Numbered from the stretch's first letter, positions 23,556 through 37,440 are shown. The stretch is 64,000 nucleotides of DNA from Aquatica leii (GCA_035610365.1 CM069435.1:85841389-85905388), one strand, 5' to 3'. A program made the numbers and translations. Notes: generated by a model not told the origin, from the sequence alone.

Positions 23556-26500
23556 ATATCAATTAAAAATACCACATACTGCTAATTTTATTTAGTATAG
23601 TTACCAAAAGGTCTCTACGAAGCGCAATAATTTTAAGACCTTTTGTTTAACAATTATCGAACTTGAAGTGTAAATGAGTTTTAAAAAAAATAATTCGTTT
23701 ATCAATAGCTTCATTTTAAAAAAATGCACGAAACCATTTTTTATCGACGAAAATTTTTTCTTTCAAGTGTCTAGATGACAGTAAATTTTTTTTAATGTTT
23801 AATTAATATTGAATACAACAAAAAATAAATTTTGTAATTAACGGTCGGTTTTAAGTCAGCTCAACCTCACTGCGCTCGGCGCTCGGAACCCTATGTTCAA
23901 CATTAAATAAAAAGTATTAACAATAGAGCTCAAGTTTCGAAAGTCGACATTTTTTTTGGAAATTTCCTCCTCTTTAACATCCTGTTAGCATCAAAAAAAG
24001 TAGACGGCTTTTTTTAATCTTTAATTGTTTATAACCTTTGCAATTTATGTGCGGGTTTGAAATTTCTAAACTTTTTTCTAGACGTCATAACGAATCCAAC
24101 GAGCTATCGTACGTATTTTAATTCGCAATAGCAAGAATTAACACATTTTTCAATTTGTTGACTAGACTATAACATGGTCATATGGAACACATAAGACGAA
24201 AAACAAAACTTCAACAGATACCGCACCAATATAATATATGTCGCTATTGCTGATATAGAATTTTTGCAACAATTTTTTCATGACCAAAACACAAGAATGT
24301 GCAACCCCTCGCCCGCCCGATACCGATTATACAATATGTCAATACATTTGATACCTTTGAGAAATTAAAAGAATCCCAGGAATGTAAAACATCAATGCAA
24401 ATACAGTCGGGTCCTGTTAAAACGACAAAAAACGTGTATAAGGTTTTTCCTAAAGCTGGCGAAGTGGGGATTTTGTTAAAAGTAATAAATATGTTTGCGA
24501 TTTCTATTCTTGTAGATGCATTATTCGAACAAAAACTCAAAGGTATGAAATGTATACAAAGTATTGAGAAAAAGAAATTACTTCCCATAGAAATTGTCAG
24601 GTTGTGTATCCGACTTCCGTACGAAAGTAAAGTATGTAAATATTGGTATCTTCAAACAAAGTATTTTTTCCTGGTCAGTCATTTATGATCTCCCGGTACA
24701 ATGTAAAATGACAAACACAAGCTTAAAATTTGTTCAAAGTGATTGTTTAAATCGCAACAGTTAGTAAAAAGAAAAATAATAAAATACACGAAACCTAATT
24801 ATATGATCTAGTATTTGCAACGCAATATAAAATTATCCTATTCTTCAGTAAATAAAATAATATAAAAAATATATATGTCATTTAACAACATTTTTAAAAT
24901 AATTAACCCTTTGCAGTGGTATTCAAGAAGACGCTCATGACTTCTAAAATATAATTAAGGGGACCTGCCAAATGAGTAAAATTGAAAGTTCGCGGGAATT
25001 CAACTGGTGTTCATTCATTTTGGATCACTCTGTAGTTTGCCAGTTACATTAACCTTTAAGTTTTATTGAAAAAAAAGTTTTAACCGTAATAAAAGAAAAA
25101 ATTATAAATGAAAACAATTAAATCTATATTAGATAAGATTTAAAAGCGATCGAGTTGATTTTGTATATCTATAAAATCAACAACCTTTGCGACATACTTA
25201 AATATTTTGCAAACTTCAATTCACGTTTATCATAAGATCGTTAAATTTTACTAATGGTTTATCTATTAGTGAATCATTTGACAATAGTTTATGACTAAGT
25301 AAATATCAATTAAACATAATTGACAATATTTTCGCTTACCTTCAAAAGAATTTAATTTTCCACAAAAAAAATTCGCATCAACAAACTAACACAAATATTC
25401 ACAATACATGGAATGTAAACATTTATGAGATAAATAACCCGAACGCGTACATATTTTACGCTATATTAAAATTTTACCTTCCTACACGTTTGAAATGTAA
25501 TTGTTAACTACTGGTACATTCAAGTCCAACCGCCAACAGGTTCAACGGGTAGTGAAGGAAATATTGCGCGCGCCGAATATGCAAACTCGGTGGCTACGGT
25601 CATTGTATGTTTGATGCAAAATCTTATTTATTAATGACTTGTAATTACACTGCGACGCACCAAAGAAAACACATTCTTAATTACATATTAATTTTTCAAT
25701 AAACATTATTGCACAAACGTGTTGATCAAAATTTCAATCTACGTTATCCCCCGTTTTCCCTATTTCTAATAAGAAAGTTACGTCTTCCGGTTCAAATACA
25801 ATAATGCAATATATTTAGATTTATTCAATTCGGCTATATACAAAATTCGCAAATCTAGTTTTTCAAATAGAATTTGTGTACGAGTGCTAGAATTCTTTAA
25901 TATAGCCTAAAATAAACGAGACGGAAAACATGTTTTAGATAAATTTGTAATAGTCAACAATGCTATGATAAAATTGCCTTTCGGTACATCGTTACCCAAC
26001 ATTGATAAAGAAACACTACACTACTCCTTTAAAAAAGGTAAACGCATAAAAAAAGTGTCTATATTTTTTTGAGAATTGCTGAAAGATTGTATCGGCATTT
26101 ATTGTTTTATAACTGAAAATTACGCGTTAAATATATGACTAAACAAAAAGAAACTGAACTAAACTGAAAACTAAATTCAATTTTATTTAAGTTTATCCTC
26201 TTTTTTAAATTCCGTAAATGAGCTTGTAACCAAATTGTTTTTCAAAGATTGTGAAATGCAAAGATAAAAAAGAGAACCGGAGATTTGAAATTTAGAAAAA
26301 AATCTGTTTTTTTTTTGGAAAGAAACGAAAAACAAAGCTTTAATCTCAAGTAGGTCACAGTTCGTTATGAACTGAATCACCGTTTAGATTCAGCTAACGG
26401 TTGTAATGCTGGTTGTGGGTTAGGACGAACTAAAAAATTATAGCCTTCCATAATGCTCTAGCAAAACGCCCCTAACAGCAAGTTTTTAAAAAGAAAAATT

Positions 26501-27040
26501 GCTAAAGTAGTTTCTTTTCGTTTTTAGTTCCAGAAAATAATAATTTGTTAAAATTAAATATACTGCAGAAAGAGAAATTCGTATCTATCAGGTTCAGATA
26601 TAAAAAAAAAAACCTAGTAGTGCTGCAGTATTTTCTAAACCGATTAAAAAGGTTACGACGGTTAGTTATGAGAGGTCCTACTATACCTTTGTCGATGCAT
26701 CGTATTCCAATTTCATTCATATGCTTTGCATTATTCATAAGAAACGCCTAGTTGATAGATATTTTAAACATTACGATGACAGTTTTAAAAATTGTAAACT
26801 ACAAAGCGCCGAAACTCCATGATACGAAAAATAGAAAACGATGGACCTAAGAGGAAGATTCTCACTAAGCAATGCTCTAACAAAATGCTATAAATAATTG
26901 AATAATTTGTTATCGAGAAGGAAACATTTTTCCCATCCAATTTAGACATGAAATAGTGTGAAGCAATTATTGCATAAAATTACATTGCAAGTAATATATA
27001 AAGTCTTGATACGAACTTCAACTTTTCTTTTTGCTCATCT
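23556..27040. other. AT-rich intronic sequence with one unassigned 129-codon ORF
   Basis: At 24299-24688 (plus) an ORF of 129 codons overlaps a minus ORF of 114 codons (24588-24244); neither has a motif I recognise. A short GC-rich island occurs at 23850-23890 (CTGCGCTCGGCGCTCGGA) and another at 25560-25610 (GCGCGCGCC). The phrase TTTGGATCACTCTGTA at about 25018 resembles mariner-type termini. Otherwise nothing is seen. Confidence 0.35.
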
Positions 27041-27049
27041 GAAGTACAC

Positions 27050-28430
27050 TCTGTGAGTTTTTCATTGCATTGGTAAATGATCTCCTACATTGTACATATG
27101 TCGAGATGATGCCCGCTTTGTTAAACGTTTCCTGACAAATTTTGCATTTTCTCTTCCTTTAACTTTTCCACCAAATTGGTCAAAGAAGATATGGTTTTTC
27201 CTTTTTTGTGGTCGACTTCATTATATAATATGCAAGAATTTATGACAGCAGTCAGAAGTAGTTTATAAAAGACTTTTCGCTACTATTGTCCAGATTTTCT
27301 ACCAAAATCATAATGAGTTGTTAGATAATCTGATAAATCAACTCCTTCCATGAATTCGTTCTAATCGGCAATATACTTTGGGCATTTGAATATCGCCTTT
27401 TGACCATTCTTCATACTCCGATTTACTGATACCTGATGTTGTAGCGATAATTTTGTGATCCCCTCTTTTTAACTTGATATTTATTGCTGGTACGTTCCTT
27501 CTATTTTTCATACATGTGCCAGTTGCGGTAGATGCTAAGTCATACAGTAACCTGGCAGAAGTAAAATCATATCAAAATATATGAATAAGTCTATATTAGT
27601 CGGGATATATTGGAGAAGCGTTTTACTACACGTTCTCCAAGAATAGAATCTTTATCCTTATTACATTCAAGATGTTTTCCTGAATAAATGTCAAAACTGT
27701 ATACATAGTCTTCGATTCGCATAATTCCTATATCTTGATGCATCTTTTGATGGGTTTCATCGGCACATATTGTTTCAGTGTTAAGCGACCTTTGAATTTT
27801 GTCATAGATTCATCTATGAAACGTTTGCTTCAAGCAAGCAACGACTTTATCGATATAATATGTCTTACTACAATTTGCTGCTCTCTCAGGATCATTATAA
27901 TACATTTTCGAGAGGAATATAGTGCAGCGGTCGCTACTTATAGCTGATTTGATGCACTAATTCCCCAAGCTTCTTTTATTGGACCAATAATCATGAAATG
28001 ATGGCAGATAGTTATAGCACATTACAAACATACAACCGATAACAATCATAATTTCGGCTGCATCTGTCACTGGAATTTTCTTCGACTTGTTTTCTCTTAT
28101 AATGTCGATGTGCTTATTGGTCTTTGTGCAATATAAATAAAAAAACTCTTTGGAAAGAGTTGAAAAAATATATTCAATTTGGAAAAATTACGGTCTATTT
28201 TTGCCAACACCACTGCATCTCGAATTGCAGACATGGTTTTCATCGGTTAAAATGTGTGATATTTTCTATGTATTTCCAATGAATGGTTAGACTTGATGGT
28301 TCCGGTTGAGGTTCTGGCTTCAGATCGATTTCGGCGACATGCTTTTCTTCAGAATCCGAAGATGGTTGATAATCGCTATCAGACTCCTCAGCATTACAAG
28401 AATCTTCTAAGTCATACTTGTATGCATGCT
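27050..28430 (-). pseudogene. piggyBac-type transposase relic
   Basis: Minus-strand reading from about 28430 gives an acidic N-terminus (EESDSDYQPSSDSEEK). It is followed in shifted frames by RENKSKKIPVTDAAEIMIVI and NYLPSFHDYWS (about 28100-27980), FIDESMTKFKGRLTLKQYVP plus MKPIKR (about 27820-27735), SARLLYDLAST (about 27560), and KNRRNVPAINIKLKRGDHKI plus IATTSG (about 27510-27440). These are the ordered blocks of the DDE_Tnp_1_7 domain of piggyBac transposases, including the DESM.KFKGR block. There are many stops and frame changes, so it is dead. No TTAA-flanked terminal repeats could be fixed. Confidence 0.85.
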
Positions 28431-30470
28431 AAATACATTTTTTAAATAAAATTTGGCAGTTACTACTGTTGGGACAAGTACGTCCCATCAGAAGTTACTA
28501 GAGTGACATGAATCCCATTCGGTTATAAAATACGAAAATAATGCAATTTTATTTACAAAAACGCTTGTTGTAGATAGTAGAGCCAGCAGGATTTTTCGAA
28601 CATTCTCCGAGACTCAATGTCCCGTTAGGCGCGAAAGTGTTAATAAATATGACAGGTTTCAAACAGATTAAGGATTTTCAATAAAAACCTGTTTTCTAAA
28701 ACCTTCACTCACATCACAACTCTAAATTAAAGACTTTATTCGGGTAATACGATATAATACGAACTGTACTTGCAAGCTAGAGCTTATAAAATATTAAGGT
28801 TAGTGAAGTGAAGATACAACAAACTGAGTTTTGGCAACAAGAGTCGATACAAAAATTACCTAAAACCAAAGATCTCAATTTTCGGCACTTCATAGTGTTG
28901 CAAGTCTTTGTATTGAACACTTACATTTCTTAAAAATAAACATCGGTGTATTTTAATTGAGAATATGCAAACCGCCCTAACAAGCCACCAAAAAAACTTT
29001 CGTGAGATACCTAACTGCTAAGAATTAAATCAAATAATTAAATTTAAATATTTTTCCGTTTCAATTTACCATATTTTATTTCTTAACTAAACAATCACGA
29101 CGATTGAGAAGCCATGTTAAGGAATAATTTTTTGCAACGTAAAAATCTCGCATTAATTTGTGACGTATATTGGTTTCCCGATCATTATAACGTGGGCAAA
29201 TGAAGTATCGTGTACTGTCGTATAGTACCTACGTATGTAGCAAAATTGAGTTCCCAAAGGTCCACAGCGCATTTATAAATTTAGTATTTTGTCTCGGCGT
29301 GTCTGTCAAAATCTGTGTATAACAATATAAATTAGCCACAGATATATACAACTCTTAAACCTCACAATGTAAAACTCACGTGTTTTAAAATTAAATCGCA
29401 ATAACTAGCAAACTAAAGGTGCAGTCTCGCTTGTGCAGCAGACGCATGCAGTCTGTGCGTGCAACAAAGGAGCAGACTGAAGTAACGTACATTATTTTTT
29501 GTGTTGTCTTTTGTAAAATTACATTCTTTTTTCAAAAAATAAAAAAACCGAAATCACAACAAATATAATGTACTACATTTATTACTAAAACTGTCAAATT
29601 TGACATTAACTTTTTTTTTAAATTTTAACTGAATTTCAAGGTTTGTTTTACATGACTTTTCCACCTTTCGCATACTCGTTCTAATAGAATAATTAACTTT
29701 GAGTTGAACATATAGTTTTACATGGATTTCTTCTTTTGATTTTGCTACTCTAGAGCTTTTTTCGCGCATTACGTAACTACACTAACGAACAAATATTGAC
29801 ATTTGCGATGATGGCAACACAAAAATGTCTTTACGATATATCAGACAATATGCTCATACAGCATATATATATATATCTTATGGTCAGTGAAGCTTTTTCC
29901 TAAACGCTGCGAACTTCTCCAAAAGCTGTAAAATGTCCATGTTGTTACCTTCCAGAAACAGATCAACATAATCAGTTTGTTAAGAAATTGATAAACTAGA
30001 AACAAGCAGTAACTAATAACTTCTAAACAGACACTGTCACACCGTTATAAAACATCAAAAAAACTCAACAGAATCGCGTTTTAGTAAACTTCAACAGTTG
30101 TACAAAGTGTGGCCAACTGTCAACAAACGCAACTTGACTTCCACATTTAAGCTCACAAACTTTTTTACTATATGAAAGTGCTATTTAGTGGAGATTGAAA
30201 ATTTGCCGTGGTTCACATTGCATTAGTGAATCATGTTACATGAATACAATCGACAACACTGATCAGAACGAGAGAGTAATCAGTATGTGCAATTGTGGAA
30301 CACAGTAATGTGCAATAGTATGAAATTGTTGCGCAATACCTATCCAGTACTTTGAAATATGTACGACGAGAGCGAGTTGTGGTATAAGTGGAGTAAAGTG
30401 ACTTTGTTTCCTAAAGTAAAAACTAAGTTTTTTGAACTATATCCAATAAGAGTAATTAATTACCACAATT
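28431..30470. other. Unassigned AT-rich intronic sequence
   Basis: No gene recognised. A near-palindrome around GCATGC occurs at 29440-29465 (GCAGACGCATGCAGTCTGTG). A 71-codon minus ORF (29769-29554) has no known motif. Confidence 0.3.
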
Positions 30471-30925
30471 TGTTACGTTAATAGTGTCTTGGTGTTATTT
30501 TTGTACCGTATAAGTTTTGTCCATTTTTGCTACGTACAAAGCAATGCGCTGTGAAGTGGTTGCTTCTTGACAGTAATTTTCCAAGAAAAAAACTATTTTT
30601 CCGGCGGTTGTGATACGCTTCGCATATGATCTAAAATACCCAGCGAAGTTTTCACTTCTAAATTTTCACACTCAATCGTGTTATAAATGGTTGTAGTATT
30701 TTCACTGCTTCTGAGAAAGCCTTCCTAGGGTAAGAATTGATTCATATTTTTGTGATCTTCCCGTAATTGCGACAGCGCCAGCGCGATGGCCAATTTGGAG
30801 TGACTCATGTCAATCCATTATCTTCCGCTGGAAACTATAACTAGAAGTACGTACTAAAGGGAGCTATTGGATAATTAAACCACTTCCGAAACATAATCTA
30901 GGGACAAGTCGTTGTTATATCACAT
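30471..30925 (+). repeat. LTR-like repeat family A, longest copy
   Basis: Starts TGTTACGTTAATAGTGTCTT and contains both halves of the family: TTGCTACGTACAAAGCAATG, GCTTCGCATATGATCTAA, TCGTGTTATAAATGG, AAAGCCTTCCTAGGGTAAGA and CCACTTCCGAAACATAATCT. A conserved TGT start, a TATA box about 215 bp in, and a gypsy-type gag 0.5 kb downstream in the same orientation suggest it is the 5' LTR of that element. The 3' boundary could not be placed because no second LTR of this copy is visible. Confidence 0.5.
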
Positions 30926-31443
30926 CATGTGATGTTCGAATAACTTTGGAAGCACACCTGCGATAGGAATAGTAAAAACAATTCGGACGCTTGACGAGTT
31001 TTATTACGACGATTCATTGTTTGTCGACTAGTAACTTACGTGTGATACGGTCCTATATCTAATTATTACTTTATTTTTCTTAGCGCATTCGCATGTCTTG
31101 AAAAATCGTGAGTACCCTGTTTTCTTGGTAATAATTTGTGTATTTGTCGAACGTAAAATACGTGTGACTATTTTATTGATTCTTTTACCTTTTTATTGTT
31201 ATTAGTGTGCCCAACTTACTCAAAGTTTTGCTTCTCTTCTTTTGGTGTAGTTGCAGAACCTGGTTTCGTAGTTAACTTGCCCATTTTTTGCTGCCTTTTA
31301 GTAGTACGTTGGCTTGACTTGCTTAGTTATCGAGTAATTCTTTTTTGTTTAGGTTAGTTGGTTTCAAGTCAGACACGTGTTGGTGGATTTCTGCTTCGGT
31401 TTACTACTTTGTTTATTTTCCTGTTTGGATTTTAGTGTTAGCT

Positions 31444-32290
31444 ATGTCTTTTTCAGATAAAGAACAACCACTTCTTACTTCTGCTGACTCAGATTCAGTA
31501 GTGAGCTTTGCGAATTGAAACGTGATTTATTCTGGTGAAGATACTTCTGTACTTATTGAGTTTCTTATTCGTATTGACGCATTGTGTTTGTCTCGTGGTG
31601 TCTCGCATCTCTCAGCTTTTGAGGTTTTGTCTAGCAAAGTTCTTTACTATCGGGGAATAATGTTACTGCTCTGTTGAAGTCTGAGTTTTTGCCTTTGGGT
31701 TACGATGAGCGCTTAATGAATACTATTCGCAGTCGCACAATGGGAGCTGACAGCTATCAGAACCGGTCTCAGAGCCATTACAGCTCAAGATCATTCGTTC
31801 TATTAACATCCGTTAGCATTGTCTGAAATCACATATACCGCTCAGCTAATATCGTTAGGCAAATTTTAGGAGTCGAACATCAACTATATCGTAATTCTAT
31901 TAAGTTTTCATCAGAGACCAGTCACACAGTTGAAGAACCATCTGTAGCCTGTGTTAGTAACACGCCTGCTAATCCTGTTACTTGCTCTCGTAATGCTTAT
32001 TTACCTTCTTCTTCTATATCTACTTCTACTTCGAATACTTGTGTTGGTTGTAGTTCTCAAAGTGATAAGTCTTTACGTTATGTTCGTTCTCTTCTTTCTC
32101 TTCCTTCTAATTTATTTTCAGTTTCTAGGATTATTAGACCTACTACTGATCCGTGGTGCTTAGTATTGCCTAAAGTTACTGCTTCTCATCGTTTCTCTCG
32201 TTGGAGTGTTGTAAAAATTTTTTTGTGTGAACGGGTACGTGTTTCTTCTTCTGACCATTGCGGTTGGAAATTAGCCTGTATTACACAAAC
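31444..32290 (+). pseudogene. Gypsy-type gag relic
   Basis: ATG 31444 opens MSFSDKEQPLLTSADSDSVV. After a stop comes VIYSGEDTSVLIEFLIRIDA, then LCLSRGVSHLSAFEVLSSKV. This is the FSG...L..FL.RV..L...RGVS....F pattern at the start of the retrotransposon gag (capsid) domain of Ty3/gypsy elements. YDERLMNTIRSRTMG follows in another frame. The rest (31950-32290) is Ser/Thr/Leu-rich, ending DPWCLVLPKVTASHRFSRW. No zinc knuckle, protease or RT follows, so the element is truncated, and frameshifts are present. Assignment rests on the capsid-like pattern alone. Confidence 0.5.
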
Positions 32291-34255
32291 GTGTTTCAAA
32301 CTTTTATGGATATCTCAAATAGTAGCACTAACCTCATAAAAAAATTTTGTTTCTTAAAAACATTCCACTCTTTGAAGCCATAAATTTAGAAGAAAAAATT
32401 TTAATTGCCTGTAAACCTTATATCATTGTAAATTAGAACTCAAGAGGATTCCAAAAACTTATAAATGAACATGGTGTTCAATTAAACTTTAAGAGCCATA
32501 AAGCTTATATAAATCTGTTTTTAATTATTTTGTATAAGAAAGATATTTTACACACTATTGGACCACCTTGTATATTACATATTTAATACTATTAACAATA
32601 TTAGCGGTTGGTATAGATCACTTACACTTTCAAATGCATTTGCACGCCGCCTTTCTAAATTAGAATTTCATTTCTATTTCTCTAGAAAACGGTTATTTTA
32701 ATTAAAGCAATTGTCATTATTCGTTTAATACAATAATTTTTATTTACAACAAAAACCTATTTCCATTTAACAAAAATCTTTGTGCAATTCTTCTTACGTT
32801 GGACAAATTGGTTTATAACAATTTAAAAAAAAATGTAAACATTATTTTAGAAATAGTAAAATTAATTTGAAATATACAAGATGCCCATGAAAATGTTTTT
32901 TTCCATTATTTTATTAAGATCCAATTTTTAGGTTTTAAGAAAAACATTTCCGTTGTGACACAAAACTTCAGAGCTAGATTACCAATACATTTTTGCATCG
33001 ATCACGTAAACATTTCAAAACATATTCTTTACTGATTACTATATACTGTACTGTTAGTGTGTAAATATGACAGCTTCCAAGATATTTTTAATTTTTCAAT
33101 CGAAACTAATGTTAAAAATAAATTACTAAACATAAACATATCCTTTTACCAGTAAAAAAATATTGAAAAAAATTAAAATTTTGTGCTTGTTTTCCATGCA
33201 CTATTTATAAGTTACAATTTACCGCAGACGTAGTTATAAAAAACCATGTTAGAATTTAATTTGATACGTTGAAAATGAGGTTTCTTAAATAAACGTCGTT
33301 CAAGAAAGAAAACTCTTCATCATCCGGTTCCATCTCATTTCCTTTCCCTAAACGTAAACTTCATCTTCAATTTTATGAAGCGCTAAATGAGGTGATCAAA
33401 AGACAAATTGTAAACTTGTTTGTCACATTATCAAGAATAATAGTCTTGTAATGTAAAAAATAATTTTAATAAACTTTCGCCGTAGTCGTACAGCATCAGT
33501 ATAGGTAAATTAGAAATTAAATTTGATTCTTAATATGTTCTTAGTGCGGATAAATTTTTCAAACTAATTTCGATTATGCTTTCAATAATAACAAGGTATA
33601 TTACAATGTCGAAAAAAGATGAAAAGCCTTAGCAAGTCAGTTCAATTGAACCGTCATCACGTTTACATTCAAAGTATGTATTTAGAAACAGATTTTTTTA
33701 CAGCGCAGCTGCAAATCACACTTTTCAACCCTACTGTTTGTTTGTTTGGTACACACAATAAACAACAAGGCTTTGTAATGAATGTACGTACAACAAAACT
33801 TTTACTATAAACTCAGAAGCAATTTATAACAAATGAACAAAAAATGTCATGTCATACAAAAGTATAACGTTTTTCAGTAGTTATATACAGATGGTCAAAT
33901 ATGCCCTGTCCTTAATTAAATGTTAGCGTAAGATACTTTTACGACAATGTTCAAAATAATGCAATACAGTTTGAAAAAAATTAAATATCAAAGACTAAAC
34001 CTAAAAAAACTTGCATGTTTCAATGTCACATTACGTTTCGGTACAGTTCCCGCTGAAGATCGTGTTTCAAATAGAAACAAAACGCCAATTATTTTTCGCG
34101 TGGTTAATGTAGTAACAATATTTTTGTAAGCGATGCAATACGTTCGTTAAGATAAAACATAAGCCAATAAAGATAGCATTGCTTGGGTAACTGACCATAC
34201 GCTACTGTATTCTGATTGCTCAGAAAGCGAAATCATATAAAAATCGGTTCTACAG
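32291..34255. other. AT-rich intronic sequence
   Basis: No gene recognised. Two small plus ORFs (33619-33810, 33947-34129) have no family resemblance. Confidence 0.35.
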
Positions 34256-35720
34256 GGTGTATCGGAAATACTACTACAAATTCGATGAGTAGTTTCCTTG
34301 TGGTGTTAAATGAAAATTTTTCCTTTAAAGATTTAGTCTAAAGTTGCCCAGTTTTGAGATATTTGCGATTAAAGTTTTTAGACCAGTCCTGACTATCTAA
34401 ACAAATGGAAATTGTTTGTTGATTCTAACTATGCGGTAAATGATGGGTAAATGCTGTAAAATTTATTTAATTTTCCATCTACAAAATCGATTGTTAATAA
34501 AATAATTAAACCAGATAATAATGTTCATTTCTTAGAATTATTAATGACCTAGCTTAACAAAATATACTTTGTGTATACGATCACGTTTATTTTCGGTTGT
34601 AATGCAAAATTGAGCTCTTTTAGAACTGAGTTCGACAATCTGATTTATTTATGTCTGAATTTTTCAACAGAATTTTGTAGTTGATGCTAAATAATTCGTG
34701 TAAACGTACTCGTACTTCATAATATTTAATTTAAACTTTCGTTATTATGTACTGCAGAATACAGTGATACTATTTTAATATACGGTAAGTATAATTATAA
34801 CCTCCACACCACGCGTAAATTGTGGTTTGAGCGATATCCTAATAGACAATTGCCTTCAATAAATTTTATTTTGGCGTGTGTGCAAGATCTTAGAGAGACT
34901 GGATGTGTTCTTCCTACCTACGAAGAACGTGGTCGAGAAAGGCCACCGCGTGTATTAGCAACGGAAAAAGAATAAATCTTTTTAATAAAATCAAAACTTG
35001 AATATTTGTTTATCTTTAACGTATGTGTAGATATTCTAAAGTGTAGAAGATCAAACAGGAAGTAGCACTAGAAAAATAGGTCGCGCAGCTAACGAGTCCC
35101 ATAGTACGCTACATCGTTGTTTTTGAAGCGCGACTTAAGTTTTGTGAGTGGTTGGAGCAACAAGAAGCTTTTCATCCTGACTTTAATGCCAAAATATTAT
35201 ATTCAGATGAGTGTTTTTAACACGAAATGGACTGCTAAATTTTCACAACACGCATATTTGGAATGAAGAAAACCCTCATGAAATTCAACAAAGTAACTTT
35301 CAGTGGCGGTTTTCTATTAATGTTTGAGCGGATATTTTGAGAAATATTTTAATGAAACCCTTTATTTTACCAGAAAGACTTACAAAGAACTTTTATTTTT
35401 ACAAAAAACTTTTTCGCAAGGAATGGATGACTTACCCCTTAAAGTTTGCGTAACAATGTGGTTTATGCACCATAGAGCTCCTCCGCATGTAAGTCGCCCT
35501 ATTTGAAATTTCTTAAATATAATTTTTACGGGTCGTTGGATTGGAAGAAACGGCAATAGACGCTGGTAAGACCGTACACCAGATAGTAATCCTTTTTTTT
35601 AGAGCTATGTGAAAGGTGAAGTATACAAAACGAATAATTATCGGCGACGTTTATACATTTGTGTTTTATCCAATGAAGGAGGTATTATCTAGTGTACTTG
35701 AAAAGAATGTGCAGAACAGC
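34256..35720 (+). pseudogene. Mariner-superfamily transposase relic (DUF4817-type N-terminus)
   Basis: The left end carries ACAGGGTGTATCGGAAATAC at 34254, typical of termini of this insect family. Coding blocks follow in order: TTRKLWFERYPNRQLPSINF (about 34810-34870), LRETGCVLP and RERPPRVLATEKE (the DUF4817-like helix-turn-helix), EARLKFCEWLEQQEAFHPDF with YSDE (about 35130-35210, first catalytic region), QWRFSINV, LPLKVCVTMWFMHHRAPPH (about 35430-35490; intact relatives read MWFMHDGAPPH, so the catalytic Asp is replaced here) and GSLDW near 35530. Several stops and frameshifts are present. The 60-codon ORF at 35324-35506 is one intact piece. Confidence 0.8.
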
Positions 35721-36404
35721 ACCGTCATTTAACCACAGTAATTTAACTACGCGTTATTCGATACAATTATTTTGTATTTATTTTTTCTTGGTGTCAGCAA
35801 ATCGCCGAGAAGAAATTTGCACTTCTTAGAACAGTTTATTTTTATTCGTGGTGTCAACAACCTTAGGAGACTACAGGTCCGTAATTTAAGATTTAATTAG
35901 CTCAAAAATTTTGGTTTTTTTAAATGTTTTACTAAAGCTTTTATTTTGACATTTTTTGCTTCTGTTTATGCTCGAATTTCACCTGCTAAAATAACAACCC
36001 GTTAATCAAATACACTTCAAATACAATTTCAATAAATGAAAGCTATTGAACATGTTAATCGAACACAAATCGGAATGCTACGTGTTAAATACTTTTTAAA
36101 AATCTGAGAATTTGGCAAAACCAATGTCAAATTGCTGTGTGCATTTGATTTTTCGAAATCTTTAGTTTGATCACTAAAGAAACCTATAATAAAATAGAAA
36201 ACATAAACATTCATTCTCCTGTCTTCTCGACGTTTTGCCGTGACAGAAGCCTAACAAGCATGAAACCCATGTTCAACTCCACAAACAACATTTTTCACAT
36301 TATTTCTTGTCCTAAAGACATAACTTCAGCATTATCACAATCCCTGTATAGTTTTACCATTTAAAGTTGTGCAAAAACACACGAAACTTATTTGGTTTAG
36401 TTAA

Positions 36405-36705
36405 AACCAAAGATGTTTATCCCTACTACTAATATACTGAATCGGTAAATCAGTTTGAATGTGATTGTATTAGCGACATATAATGATGACTACCATCTTG
36501 TAGGTATCTTACAAACCAATATTAAAACAAAGTTCGTATATACAGTTCTTTAATAGTATTTCATGAAATACCCATAAGATGGTAACCATTACTATATGTC
36601 AACCAATCACATAACAAAGTTTTGCCAACCCTGCAAATAACCGATTTTGGTTTTAATTCACATTAGTCAGCAATCCAGTATATTATAGATATAGAAACTA
36701 TGCTC
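36405..36705. mobile_element. MITE-like element, family C copy 1
   Basis: The left end AACCAAAGATGTTTATCC continues CTACTACTAATATACTGAAT. The right end reverse-complemented reads ATACTGGATTGCTGACTAAT, so the ends are inverted copies. Internally ACCATCTTGTAGGTATCT faces GAAATACCCATAAGATGGT. It is homologous to 39781-40160 in the same orientation. No ORF. Confidence 0.6.
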
Positions 36706-36829
36706 AATTACCCGCTTCAGTGTTGTTAGCAAATCCAATTGTGTGCATATGTTGATTTATTTTTTACGTTGTTAAGTTAGAAGTAATCAGGTTGTTCCAA
36801 ATGATATTTGTTTGTCCCGACGTCACCAA

Positions 36830-37440
36830 TGTTAATGACAACGCTGTAGAGAACACAACAAAAAAAACGCAATACCGTCGACGACATTATCATCATCAAA
36901 CGCACTTAAACGTCGACGTTACCACCAATACCAGAACCACAGACAAAACGTAAAAAATACTACAAAATCCAAAATAAATCAATTATATATATGAAGAAAG
37001 CGAAACCTATGAATCCCTAAATCAGTTTTACGCGGAGCGACAACCGATTAGGTTTAAACACCTCGATGCGATATACGCCTGATCAGCGCATTCGACACCG
37101 CAAACAGTCTACGTATGTCTAGCTGCTAATTTAGTTTCTAGATACAGGTACCTAACCAAACATGGCAAAACCCAGAACCTATATCTAAGTCCTACCGATA
37201 TAACAGAACAGTTCCCGAGCAATGGACGTGTTCTTACGTTGTAGTTTTCACTCCCTACTCAGCATTCGGCTGCAACCACAAGCCTCTACAAATGCATTCT
37301 CAAAATAATCGCACAGAAACTAGCTTACGGGCCTCCCAAGTCGCCCGTAGTACCGTAAAGTACGATTACAGTCGAACCATAAACCTCGAGCCATCACCGT
37401 GCTACGTGTTTGATCGGTTCTACGGATGAAAGACACAAGA
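36830..37440. other. GC-richer unassigned stretch
   Basis: Composition is clearly less AT-rich than the flanks (for example CGTCGACGTTACCACC at about 36912), and it ends against the microsatellite. It looks like degraded mobile-element coding sequence, but no motif could be read in any frame. Confidence 0.3.

Noticed and set aside
31951..32163. 70-codon Leu-rich, membrane-like ORF
   Set aside because: Out-of-frame reading of the Ser/Thr-rich gag relic; a run of CTT/TCT codons makes it look hydrophobic.
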